Shown piece after piece: positions 17,656 to 25,260 of a stretch of 64,000 nt of DNA. The stretch spans positions 682,001-746,000 of the forward strand of contig CAVOTI010000001.1 in NCBI GenBank assembly GCA_963699105.1. The letters are read 5' to 3'. The notes beneath the pieces were generated by a model. That model was not told the DNA's origin and did no database searches. It was given only the letters and a program-made list of their open reading frames with translations. The position numbers and the translations under genes were made by a program. Position 1 is the stretch's first letter, and each line of letters begins with the position of its first letter. The DNA is from Bog-756 sp963699105. Lineage in GTDB: Bacteria > Actinomycetota > Acidimicrobiia > Acidimicrobiales > RAAP-2.

Positions 17656-18137
17656 TGGTCCGACCGGCCGGCGCCGGCCGGCAGGAGCAGCCGCACCGTC
17701 CCGGTGACGTGATCCCCCAGACGGTTCGCTCCTCGGAGTGTCACGACCACCGCTCCCTTGCCATCGACCTCTGCGGCCTCGTCCTTGGCGGTGATGGCGC
17801 CGGTCAAGGTCATGGTGTCGTCGGGGTAGTTCGGCGCCCCCAAACGGATGTTGACGTCGGTGAGCACTGCTCCGGGACCAGACCAGTCCGTCACGTAACG
17901 TCCCACGATCCCGTTGGTCGACAGGATGTTCATGAAGATGTCGTCGGAGCCCCGCTCCCGAGCCAGCACCGAGTCGTGGTGGACGTCCTGGTAATCGCGA
18001 GAGGCGATGGCGGTGGACACGATCAGCGTGCGGGTCAGGGGGACGGGCAGCTCGGGCAGGGCGTCGCCGACCGACACATCCTCGAAGCGGAGGGTGGACG
18101 TCCGGTAAGCCTCTGAGGTGCCGGAATCCCCGCTCAT
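17652..18137 (-). CDS. chsH1: MaoC-like enoyl-CoA hydratase subunit, ChsH1-like
   Basis: A 161-residue single-hotdog MaoC-type protein. The hydratase motif ASRDYQDVHHD carries Asp48 and His53, the usual catalytic pair, followed by a DDIFMNILSTNGIVGRYVTD helix region. In the mycobacterial igr operon ChsH1 pairs with the MaoC domain of ChsH2 to hydrate the steroid enoyl-CoA (3-OPDC-CoA). It overlaps both neighbours by four bases (ATGA at each end), so translation is coupled within the operon. Confidence 0.83.
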   Translation of the reverse strand: MSGDSGTSEAYRTSTLRFEDVSVGDALPELPVPLTRTLIVSTAIASRDYQDVHHDSVLARERGSDDIFMNILSTNGIVGRYVTDWSGPGAVLTDVNIRLGAPNYPDDTMTLTGAITAKDEAAEVDGKGAVVVTLRGANRLGDHVTGTVRLLLPAGAGRSDQ

Positions 18138-19294
18138 GCCAGCACCTCCCGTCCGTCCTCCAGCGCCTGGGCCAGCTGGTTGCCCAGTCGGGCCAGCTGA
18201 CCGCTGGGGGGGCCGAGAAGCAACTCGATCTGCTTCCCCCACAGGAAGTACCGGTGGATCGGGTAGGTGATGTCGGCCCCCATGCCGCCATGCAGATGCT
18301 GGGTGGCGAACACGGCACGCTGCCCCGCCTCGGCGGCAAACCACGAGGCCACGCTGACGGCGAGATCGGCATCGAGCCCATTGTCCAGCCGCCATGCCGC
18401 CTGCAGCATGGTCACCCGGATCGATTCGGTGTCGATGGCGGCGTCCGCCGCCCGGAGCATCGTCCCCTGAAAGGTCGACAGGGGACGGCCGAACTGCTCA
18501 CGGGTGTTGAGATAGATCGCCGTCTGGGCCACGGCGGCCTCGGTGACACCCACCTGCAGGGCACACAGTCCGGTCCAGGCGCGGTTGAGGATCCAGGTCA
18601 GCACATCGGTCCCCCGGACATGGTCTCCCCCCGCCAGTAGCTGGTCGGCAGGGATCGTGACACTGTCCAGATGGAGGTGGGGATGGATCTCGCGGTTGGT
18701 GGTGATGGCCCGTTCGACTGTGACCCCGGCCACCCTCGGGTCCACCACGGCGACGATTACCCCGCCGTTGACGGAGGCCGGGATCAGCACACGGTCGGCC
18801 ACATGGGCGTAGGGCACGGCGAAGGCCGTCCCGGACAGGACGACACTGTCACCCTTGCGCTCCGCCTCGATCGATGGCCTTCCCGTGCCCCCTACCGCCA
18901 GATCACCGGCCACGTCGGCCAGGGCGGCGCTGAGCACGATCCGGCCGGCGGCCACCCCGGGCAGGAGCTCCTGCTTCAATGCCGCCGATCCGAATTCGGC
19001 GACGGGGAGCGCCCCGAGTACCAGGGTGGCCCACAGTGGGAGTGGCGCCACCGAACGAGCCTGTTCCTCCAGCACCAGGGCCAGCTCGACCAAGCCGTAG
19101 CCGCCGCCGCCGAACTCGGTGGGAAGGGCCAGCCCCAACAGGTCGGCACGGGCCAGCTCCGCCCACAGCTGGCGGTCGAACCTGTCGTCGGTGGCTTCGA
19201 CTTCCTGGACCCGGTCCGGGGTCACCTGGCCGGCCATGATGCCGGCGACGGCCTCTTGGACTGCTGTCTGCTCCTCGGTAAGGGTGAAGTCCAT
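18134..19294 (-). CDS. chsE1: Acyl-CoA dehydrogenase, ChsE1/FadE28-like subunit
   Basis: A 386-residue acyl-CoA dehydrogenase. N-terminal MDFTLTEEQTAVQEAVAGIM is followed by LGLALPTEFGGGGYGLVELA; the C-terminal domain has AAEAGQRAVFATQHLHGGMG and ITYPIHRYFLWGKQIE. In the heterotetrameric ChsE1-ChsE2 enzyme, ChsE1 (FadE28) lacks the catalytic Glu and ChsE2 provides it. Here no obvious Glu base appears at the usual place. The ATG overlaps the chsH2 stop by one base, with GAGGAAGAG just upstream. In mycobacteria this gene precedes chsE2; here it lies between chsH2 and chsH1. Confidence 0.82.
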   Translation of the reverse strand: MDFTLTEEQTAVQEAVAGIMAGQVTPDRVQEVEATDDRFDRQLWAELARADLLGLALPTEFGGGGYGLVELALVLEEQARSVAPLPLWATLVLGALPVAEFGSAALKQELLPGVAAGRIVLSAALADVAGDLAVGGTGRPSIEAERKGDSVVLSGTAFAVPYAHVADRVLIPASVNGGVIVAVVDPRVAGVTVERAITTNREIHPHLHLDSVTIPADQLLAGGDHVRGTDVLTWILNRAWTGLCALQVGVTEAAVAQTAIYLNTREQFGRPLSTFQGTMLRAADAAIDTESIRVTMLQAAWRLDNGLDADLAVSVASWFAAEAGQRAVFATQHLHGGMGADITYPIHRYFLWGKQIELLLGPPSGQLARLGNQLAQALEDGREVLA

Positions 19295-20358
19295 CAGCTC
19301 TTCCTCGTATCGTCGTCGGATGCCGTGTCGACGGGGTGGAACACCGGCAGGGTGAGATCGTCGTCGAACTCCTCGAACCGGGCGACGACCGGCATACCGA
19401 TCGACATGTCGCCGGGGGCGATCCCGTCCACGTTGGCCACCAGCCGGGTGCCCTCTTCGAGCTCCACCAACGCCACGATCAGCGGATAGTCGAATGCCGG
19501 CACCTGCGGATAGTGATTGACCACGAAGCTGTACACGATGCCCCGCCCCGAGGCGGTCACCGCCTCCCACTCGAACGACCGACAGTTGGCACAGGCCGGA
19601 CGAGGGGGGTGCCGGAGGGTGCCGCAGTTGGTGCACCGCTGGATCAGCAGCTTGTGATCCTTGGCTCCGTCGAAGAAGAAGCGGTTGTCCTGGGTGAGCG
19701 CCGGACGGGGCCGCCGGGGCCGAGCCGCCGGCTTCGCCTCCGGCCCGGTGGCAGAGTCGTCGGACGCCGGACGTGGCCTGAACTTGAGGATCCGGAAGAG
19801 CATTGTGGCCACAACGCTGCCGTTCTGGTCGGTGTACTGCTGCCTGGTGGTGATGAAATGACCCACCCCCAGTCCGGTGGCCTTCTCCCCCGAGACGGAG
19901 TCGATGGTCGAGGTGACCTCGAGTCGGTCGCCCGGCACCAGGGGCCGCTCGTAGTGCTGGTCGCAGTTGGTGGCCACCACCGAGGTGAATCCGCCTTCGT
20001 CGAGCAGGGCCATGAGCCGGTCGTGAGCCGAATCGCCACCGGGCTCCCCGTTGGCCCGGGCTTCGTCCGACTTCAGTGAAGCCCGTAGGCCGCGCATGAC
20101 CCACGCCTGGAGCATGGTCGGAGGGGCGACGATGCCGTCGAACCCGGCGGCCCGGGCGGCGTCCTCGTCCACGTAGACCGGGTTGTGGTCGCCCATTGCT
20201 TCGACCCAGTGTCGGATCATGGGCACGTTGACCGGATCCGATGAGCGGAGGACCGGGCCGTTGGACTGTCCTACGAACGACTGGAGCCGCTCCTCGAACG
20301 ACGGACCCGAGACGTCGGGTCCGGGGGCTGACGGGGCGGTGGTTTCGGCCGATGTCAC
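19294..20358 (-). CDS. chsH2: MaoC-DUF35 fusion, ChsH2-like
   Basis: A 354-residue two-domain protein. Residues about 15-195 form a MaoC-type hotdog (MIRHWVEAMGDHNPVYVDED, then IVAPPTMLQAW). Residues about 225-345 form a DUF35 domain whose zinc ribbon has Cys242, Cys245, Cys256 and Cys259 (RCTNCGTLRH...ACANC) before an OB-fold. This is the domain order of mycobacterial ChsH2, whose MaoC half works with ChsH1 and whose DUF35 half works with Ltp2. A Pro/Arg-rich linker (PAARPRRPRPAL) joins the halves. GTG 20358 overlaps the chsE2 stop (GTGA); the longer open frame would overlap chsE2 extensively. Confidence 0.87.
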   Translation of the reverse strand: MTSAETTAPSAPGPDVSGPSFEERLQSFVGQSNGPVLRSSDPVNVPMIRHWVEAMGDHNPVYVDEDAARAAGFDGIVAPPTMLQAWVMRGLRASLKSDEARANGEPGGDSAHDRLMALLDEGGFTSVVATNCDQHYERPLVPGDRLEVTSTIDSVSGEKATGLGVGHFITTRQQYTDQNGSVVATMLFRILKFRPRPASDDSATGPEAKPAARPRRPRPALTQDNRFFFDGAKDHKLLIQRCTNCGTLRHPPRPACANCRSFEWEAVTASGRGIVYSFVVNHYPQVPAFDYPLIVALVELEEGTRLVANVDGIAPGDMSIGMPVVARFEEFDDDLTLPVFHPVDTASDDDTRKS

Positions 20359-21515
20359 CGGGCCGACCGCTTCATTCCCAGACCGGCGGTGGCCAGGATC
20401 TCCCGCTGGACCTCGTTGACCCCTCCTCCGAACGTATTGATCTGGGCCTGACGCCCGGCCCGCTCGAGCTCGCCGTGGAGGGCGGCGCCCGGTGAGCCGG
20501 GGCTCAGGTATCCGGCGGCACCGACGATCCCCAGCAGTCGACGGTAGATCTCGACCGTCGACTCGGTCCCGAACACCTTGACCGACGATGAGTCCGCCGG
20601 CCCCAGGCTGCCATCCCCGACGGCGGCGGTCATCCGCCAATTGAGCAGCTTCTGGGCTTCGAGCAGTGCATAGGTCCGGGCCAGGTCCTGTTGGATCCAG
20701 GGCACACCCGCCAACCCCTGGTCGAGCACCCACTGGGACACCTCGTCCCACAGCCGGAAGGCGAGGGCGCTCACCGCCGCCAGTCCCACCCGCTCGTGAT
20801 TGAGCTGTCCGGTGATCAGCCGCCACCCCTCATTGAGCTGGCCGACCAGAGCCGACCGCGGCACCCGGACATCGTCGTAGTAGGAGGCCGTGGTGGCAAC
20901 CCCGCCCACGGTGACGATCGGGGTGCACGAGAACCCCGGCGTGGACGTCGGCACCATGATGATGGAGATCCCCTTGTGCTTGGGGGCGTCGGGGTCGGTG
21001 CGGACGGCCAGCCAGATGAAGTCGGCCTGGTCGGCGCCACTGGTGAAGATCTTGTTGCCGTTGATCACCCACTCGTCCCCGTCCAACTCGGCCCGGGTCC
21101 GCAACGAGGCCAGGTCGGTACCGGCCCCGGGCTCGGTGTAGCCGATGGCGCAATTGATCTCACCGGCCAGGATCCCGGACAGGAAGAATTTCTTCTGCTG
21201 GTCGGTACCGTGGGCGATGATCATCGGGCCCACCGTGTTGAGGGTCACGAACGGGAAGGGCGCCCTGGCCCGCTGCACCTCGTTGAAGAAGATGAACTGA
21301 TCGCTGGTCGGACGTCCCTGGCCTCCGTACCCCTGGGGCCAGCCGATCCCCAGCCATCCGTCCGTACCCATGCGGCGGACCAGCTTCCGGAAGGTCTTCC
21401 CGCCCTCGGGTTCGAAATCGAGGGCGTGGCGGACGTCCTCGGTCAGGAGCTCGGCGAAGTAGGCCCGCAGTTCGGACCTCAGATCCTGCTGCTCCTTTGT
21501 CTCCTCGAGGTACAT
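20355..21515 (-). CDS. chsE2: Acyl-CoA dehydrogenase, ChsE2/FadE29-like subunit
   Basis: A 386-residue acyl-CoA dehydrogenase very like mycobacterial FadE29 by eye: RRMGTDGWLGIGWPQGYGGQ, CAIGYTEPGAGTDLASLRTR (flavin-site region), GVATTASYYDDVRVP, ATKVFGTE-like SVKVFGTESTVEI, and the C-terminal TFGGGVNEVQREILA. In the ChsE1-ChsE2 complex this subunit dehydrogenates the propionyl side chain of the steroid CoA thioester. ATG 21515 (MYLEETKEQQDL) is chosen over the longer frame to 21554, because the family begins with a short leader before 'E....R.E.R.YF'. It is the first gene of the operon, reading away from the CYP125-like gene. Confidence 0.88.
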   Translation of the reverse strand: MYLEETKEQQDLRSELRAYFAELLTEDVRHALDFEPEGGKTFRKLVRRMGTDGWLGIGWPQGYGGQGRPTSDQFIFFNEVQRARAPFPFVTLNTVGPMIIAHGTDQQKKFFLSGILAGEINCAIGYTEPGAGTDLASLRTRAELDGDEWVINGNKIFTSGADQADFIWLAVRTDPDAPKHKGISIIMVPTSTPGFSCTPIVTVGGVATTASYYDDVRVPRSALVGQLNEGWRLITGQLNHERVGLAAVSALAFRLWDEVSQWVLDQGLAGVPWIQQDLARTYALLEAQKLLNWRMTAAVGDGSLGPADSSSVKVFGTESTVEIYRRLLGIVGAAGYLSPGSPGAALHGELERAGRQAQINTFGGGVNEVQREILATAGLGMKRSAR

Positions 21516-21753
21516 GACCTGGGTTCCCTTCACTTGATGACAGTTTGCGACCACATGGACGGCCGACCGCCCGACCTACGAGCGACAGACGCCAGGAAAG
21601 GCCGATGAAGGCTGCGGGGCAACTCTTGCCCCGGGGCGGCGGCCCAACCCCCCATCGGGTGCACCGTCTCTACCAGCATCTTTGCCGAACCCGGACCGGC
21701 ATCGCTACCGGCACCATCGGACCGGGCGTTGTGAAGACCCGGTCAGGTCCGCC

Positions 21754-21776
21754 TATGATAACTGATACACGTTCTA
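21754..21776. promoter_or_regulatory. CYP125-side promoter with KstR-like operator
   Basis: TATGAT (21754-21759) is a near-consensus -10 for the rightward P450 gene. Just downstream, TGATACACGTTCTA (21763-21776) fits TnnAACnnGTTnnA with one mismatch and has the full right half GTTCTA of the mycobacterial KstR box. Operator position over the start of transcription is classical for repression. The 351-bp gap (21516-21866) otherwise shows nothing I can name. Confidence 0.6.
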
Positions 21777-21866
21777 GAAACGTCGCCGGGCCGGGTGGTA
21801 CAAGTCCGGCTGGGGACCCCAACCGCACATCTCGACACGTCGCCACACCTATCGGGGGAGACATCA

Positions 21867-23096
21867 ATGGAGGCAACTGACATCGACCTGTGCGATCCCG
21901 GCAATTTCGTGGAGTCGGTACCCCACGAATGGTTCGCCTACCTGCGCCGTGAGCTGCCGGTGCAGTGGCATCCGGATCCCGAGGGGTTCGCCGACGGGTT
22001 CTGGTCGGTCACCCGCTTCGACGACTGCGTCAACGTCAACCGGGACTACGAGCACTTCTCGTCCCACCGGGCGGCCACCCTCTTCCACGACTTCGACGAG
22101 GAAGTGCTGGGTCAGCAGCGCATGATGATGCTGAACATGGACCCCCCCATGCACACCCGCTACCGGCGGCTGGTCAACAAGGGGTTCACCCCTCGGATGA
22201 TCCGGGACCTGGAAGCCAATGTGGTGGCGTCCACCGACGCCATCCTCGACAGCGTCTGCGAGCAGGGAAGCGCTGACTTCGTGGAGCAGATCTCCGCCGA
22301 GCTCCCACTGCAGGTTATCGCCGATCTGATGGGTGTCCCCCAAGAGGACCGCCATCTGGTCTTCGACTGGTCCAACCGCATGGTGGGGTCGGACGACCCC
22401 GAGTACCAGATCTCGGCCGAGGCCGGCGCCCAGGCGTCGATGGAACTCTTCGCCTACGCCGACGAGCTGTGCGCCAAGAAGCGGCTCGATCCGCATCAGG
22501 ACCTGTTCAGCATCCTGACCCAGGCCGAAATCGAAGGTGACCAGCTCTCCCAGCTCGAGCTCGACCTGTTCTTCCTACTGCTGGCGGTGGCCGGCAACGA
22601 GACCACCCGCAACCTGATCTCGGGGGCGATGGTGGCGTTCTTCGACAATCCCGATCAGTGGGACCGCCTCCGGGCCGATCGCTCGCTCCTTCCCTCGGCC
22701 ATCGAGGAGATGCTCCGCTATGTGTCTCCCGTCATGCACTTCCGGCGCCAAGCCAGCGCCGAGGTGATCATCGGCGACCAGAAGATCAGCGAAGGCGACA
22801 AGGTCCTGTTCTGGCACATCTCGGCCAACAGGGACGAGACGGTCTTCAACCAACCCAACGTGTTCGACATCGGGAGGACCCCCAACAACCACATGGCCTT
22901 CGGGGGTGGTGGGCCCCACTTCTGTCTGGGGGCCAACCTGGCCCGGATGGAGATACGGGTGATGTTCGACCGGTTGCTCGACCGGGTTCCCGACGTCCAC
23001 CTCGACGGCAAGGTGGAACGGCTCCGCTCCAACTTCATCAACGGCGTGAAGCACATTCCGGTAGCCTTCTCGCCGTCGGCGCCGGTCGGTAGCTAG
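21867..23096 (+). CDS. cyp125: Cytochrome P450, CYP125-like
   Basis: A 409-residue soluble P450. The I-helix motif is A242-GNETT, the ExxR pair E281/R284, and the haem Cys353 is in FGGGGPHFCLGANLAR. Other matches with the steroid C26-hydroxylases CYP125/CYP142 are MLNMDPPMHTRYRRLVNKGF and the near-C-terminal LRSNFINGVKH. CYP125 oxidises the terminal carbon of cholesterol's side chain to the acid, giving the substrate for FadD19. In mycobacteria cyp125 heads the igr operon; here it faces away from the operon across a shared control region. The ATG has GGGGGAG upstream. CYP142 is an alternative. Confidence 0.83.
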   Translation: MEATDIDLCDPGNFVESVPHEWFAYLRRELPVQWHPDPEGFADGFWSVTRFDDCVNVNRDYEHFSSHRAATLFHDFDEEVLGQQRMMMLNMDPPMHTRYRRLVNKGFTPRMIRDLEANVVASTDAILDSVCEQGSADFVEQISAELPLQVIADLMGVPQEDRHLVFDWSNRMVGSDDPEYQISAEAGAQASMELFAYADELCAKKRLDPHQDLFSILTQAEIEGDQLSQLELDLFFLLLAVAGNETTRNLISGAMVAFFDNPDQWDRLRADRSLLPSAIEEMLRYVSPVMHFRRQASAEVIIGDQKISEGDKVLFWHISANRDETVFNQPNVFDIGRTPNNHMAFGGGGPHFCLGANLARMEIRVMFDRLLDRVPDVHLDGKVERLRSNFINGVKHIPVAFSPSAPVGS

Positions 23097-23125
23097 CCGA
23101 CCGGGATCCCGCGGACGCCCATCTC

Positions 23126-24019
23126 ATGCGCTTCCACCAAGCAGTCACCTTTCTGCCCCTCGACGACACGCTCCAACTGGCCACCGCCTGCGACGGGCTG
23201 GGTTACTCGGGGATCTACCTCTCGGACCACCTGTTCAATCCCCGGGAACTGTCCTCGCGCTACACCTACTCGAAAGCGCCCGACGGATCGCCGTTCTGGG
23301 AGAAGGAGACGGCGTGGCCCGATCCCATGTGCCTGATCTCCGCTCTGGCCGCGGTGACCACCGATCTGAGATTCACCACCGGCGTCTACATCGCCCCGGT
23401 GCGGGACCTGATCACGGTGGCCAAGACGGTGGGCACCGCCGCGGTGCTGTCCCACAACCGCTTGTCGCTCGGAGTCGGTGTCGGATGGTGCAAGGAGGAG
23501 TTCATCCAGACCGGCCAGGACTTCCACACCAGGGGGAAGCGTCTGAACGAGATGATCCCAGCCCTCCGAGCACTGTGGAGCGGGGGCTGGGTCGAGTTCC
23601 ACGGCGAGTACTACGACGTTCCGGCCTGCCAGATGAATCCCTCCCCCACTCTCCCCATACCGTTCGTCGGCGGAGGTGACTCGGAAGTGGCCCTGGTCCG
23701 GGCCACCACCCTGTGCGATGGGTGGGTCAACACCGGAGCTGTCCTCCCCGATGAGGCCTTCGCCCAGGTGGACCGGGTCAAAGACGGGCTGAAGCGGGTG
23801 GGCCGGCAGAACGACGAGTTCTCGATCTACGTGGCGGTCCGTGCCTATCCCGATCTCGACCTGTACCGGCGACTCGAGGATGCCGGCGTCACCGATCTCC
23901 TGTGCGCCCCGTGGATGGCCGTCGAAGCCAAGGAGGGGGACACCCCCGAATCCATGCTGGCGGCGAGGCTGGCCGTGACCGAGGACTTCGCCGAGCATTT
24001 CATCGCCCGGATGGCCTGA
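23126..24019 (+). CDS. LLM-class (F420-type) oxidoreductase, 297 aa
   Basis: A luciferase-like TIM-barrel oxidoreductase. It starts MRFHQAVTFLPLDDTLQLAT, with GYSGIYLSDHLFNPRE, TTGVYIAPVRDLITVAKTVG and LSLGVGVGWCKEEF, the pattern of TIGR03619-like F420-dependent LLM proteins. It follows the P450 gene by 29 bp in the same direction and is probably co-transcribed with it. A role in steroid or other lipid redox chemistry is inferred from location only. Confidence 0.82.
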   Translation: MRFHQAVTFLPLDDTLQLATACDGLGYSGIYLSDHLFNPRELSSRYTYSKAPDGSPFWEKETAWPDPMCLISALAAVTTDLRFTTGVYIAPVRDLITVAKTVGTAAVLSHNRLSLGVGVGWCKEEFIQTGQDFHTRGKRLNEMIPALRALWSGGWVEFHGEYYDVPACQMNPSPTLPIPFVGGGDSEVALVRATTLCDGWVNTGAVLPDEAFAQVDRVKDGLKRVGRQNDEFSIYVAVRAYPDLDLYRRLEDAGVTDLLCAPWMAVEAKEGDTPESMLAARLAVTEDFAEHFIARMA

Positions 24020-24045
24020 CCCGTCCGGGTCGTCGCCGAGCGTTC

Positions 24046-24113
24046 GGGCCCGGGCCAGGGCCAGGGCCAGGGCCGGGAGCTGGGTTGGGTTCGGGTTGGG
24101 TTCGGGTTGAGGG
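24046..24113 (+). repeat. Two short tandem repeats, G-quadruplex-prone
   Basis: Positions 24046-24077 hold GGGCC-type hexamer repeats (GGGCCA three times plus variants). Positions 24082-24113 hold six GGG tracts spaced by 2-3 bases (GGGTTGGGTTCGGG and so on). The plus strand could fold into a G-quadruplex. The tract lies between two LLM genes, 70-137 bp upstream of the second start. Confidence 0.7.
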
Positions 24114-24182
24114 TGATGTTGGGCTGGGCCCGGCGGGCGCCTGACATTAGGGTCTGTGGAGCACGCTCTCGGGGAGGAACCG

Positions 24183-25217
24183 ATGAAGGACATGAAACTC
24201 GGACTGCAGCTCGGTTACTGGGGTTCTGGTCCGCCCACCAACGCCGCCCAACTCGTGTCGGAGGCCGAGCGGCTGGGGTTCGACTCGATGTGGACGGCCG
24301 AGGCCTACGGGTCTGACGCCCTGACACCGCTCAGCTGGTGGGGATCCCAGACCCGACGGCTCCGCTTGGGAACGGCGCTCTGTCAGATGTCGGCCCGGAC
24401 CCCGACGGCCATGGGCATGGCTGCCATCACCCTCGACCACCTGTCGGCCGGACGATTCGTCCTCGGTCTCGGCGTGTCAGGTCCCCAGGTGGTCGAGGGC
24501 TGGTACGGCCAATCGTTCGAGAAGCCCCTGGCCCGGACCCGTGAATATGTCGACATCGTGCGCCAGGTCGTCGCCCGGGAGGCCCCGGTGACCAGTGACG
24601 GTCCCCACTATCCTCTCCCCTACCCCGGCGGCACCGAGCTGGGGAAGCCGCTGAAGCCCATCGTCCATCCATTGCGGCCCGAGATCCCGATCGTCCTCGG
24701 AGCCGAGGGCCCGAAGAACGTCTCCCTGGCGGCCGAGATCGCCGACGGCTGGTTCCCGATCTTCTTCTCGCCCAACGCCGTCAAAGCCTTCGAACCGGCG
24801 TTGGCCGAGGGCTTCGCCCGGCCCGGCGCCCGTCACACGGCGGCCGACTTCGAAGTCATCGCCTTCGCCCCGACCCTGATCGACGACGACATCGAGCGCG
24901 CCGCCGACAACTACCGGCCGTTCATCGCCCTCTACATCGGAGGCATGGGCGCCAAGTCGATGAACTTCCACTTCGACGTCTTCGCCCGGATGGGTTACGA
25001 GGCCGAGGCCAGCAAGATCCAGGAGCTCTATCTGGAAGGGCGCAAGGACGAGGCGGCGGCGGCCGTACCCACCGCCCTGATCGAGGATACCGCCCTCATC
25101 GGTCCGAAGGAGAAGATCCGAGACGACCTCGAGGGCTGGCGTGAATCCATCGCCACCACCCTTTTGGTGGCCGGGAGCCCCGACACTCTCCAGACCATGG
25201 CCGAGCTGGTGCTCTAG
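24183..25217 (+). CDS. LLM-class F420-dependent oxidoreductase, 344 aa
   Basis: LLM protein with MKLGLQLGYWGSGPPTNAAQ, WTAEAYGSDALTPLSWWGSQ, LRLGTALCQMSARTPTAMGM and GLGVSGPQVVEGWYGQ. This set is typical of the F420-dependent LLM subfamily (TIGR03559-like) abundant in mycobacteria and Acidimicrobiia. It is full length for the family. ATG 24183 follows GAGGAAC; the ATG at 24192 (MKLGLQ) is also possible. It lies downstream of the P450 and LLM genes in the same direction, separated from them by the G-rich repeat tract. Confidence 0.85.
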   Translation: MKDMKLGLQLGYWGSGPPTNAAQLVSEAERLGFDSMWTAEAYGSDALTPLSWWGSQTRRLRLGTALCQMSARTPTAMGMAAITLDHLSAGRFVLGLGVSGPQVVEGWYGQSFEKPLARTREYVDIVRQVVAREAPVTSDGPHYPLPYPGGTELGKPLKPIVHPLRPEIPIVLGAEGPKNVSLAAEIADGWFPIFFSPNAVKAFEPALAEGFARPGARHTAADFEVIAFAPTLIDDDIERAADNYRPFIALYIGGMGAKSMNFHFDVFARMGYEAEASKIQELYLEGRKDEAAAAVPTALIEDTALIGPKEKIRDDLEGWRESIATTLLVAGSPDTLQTMAELVL

Positions 25218-25232
25218 CTCTGGGCGTCTGTC

Positions 25233-25260
25233 GACCGACCGGACCGGTCATTCACTTTTT
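25233..25260 (+). terminator. Candidate terminator after the LLM gene
   Basis: GACCG (25233-25237) and CGGTC (25245-25249) form a short stem, followed by TTCACTTTTT. It lies between convergent genes. The stem is short, so the evidence is modest. Confidence 0.4.
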
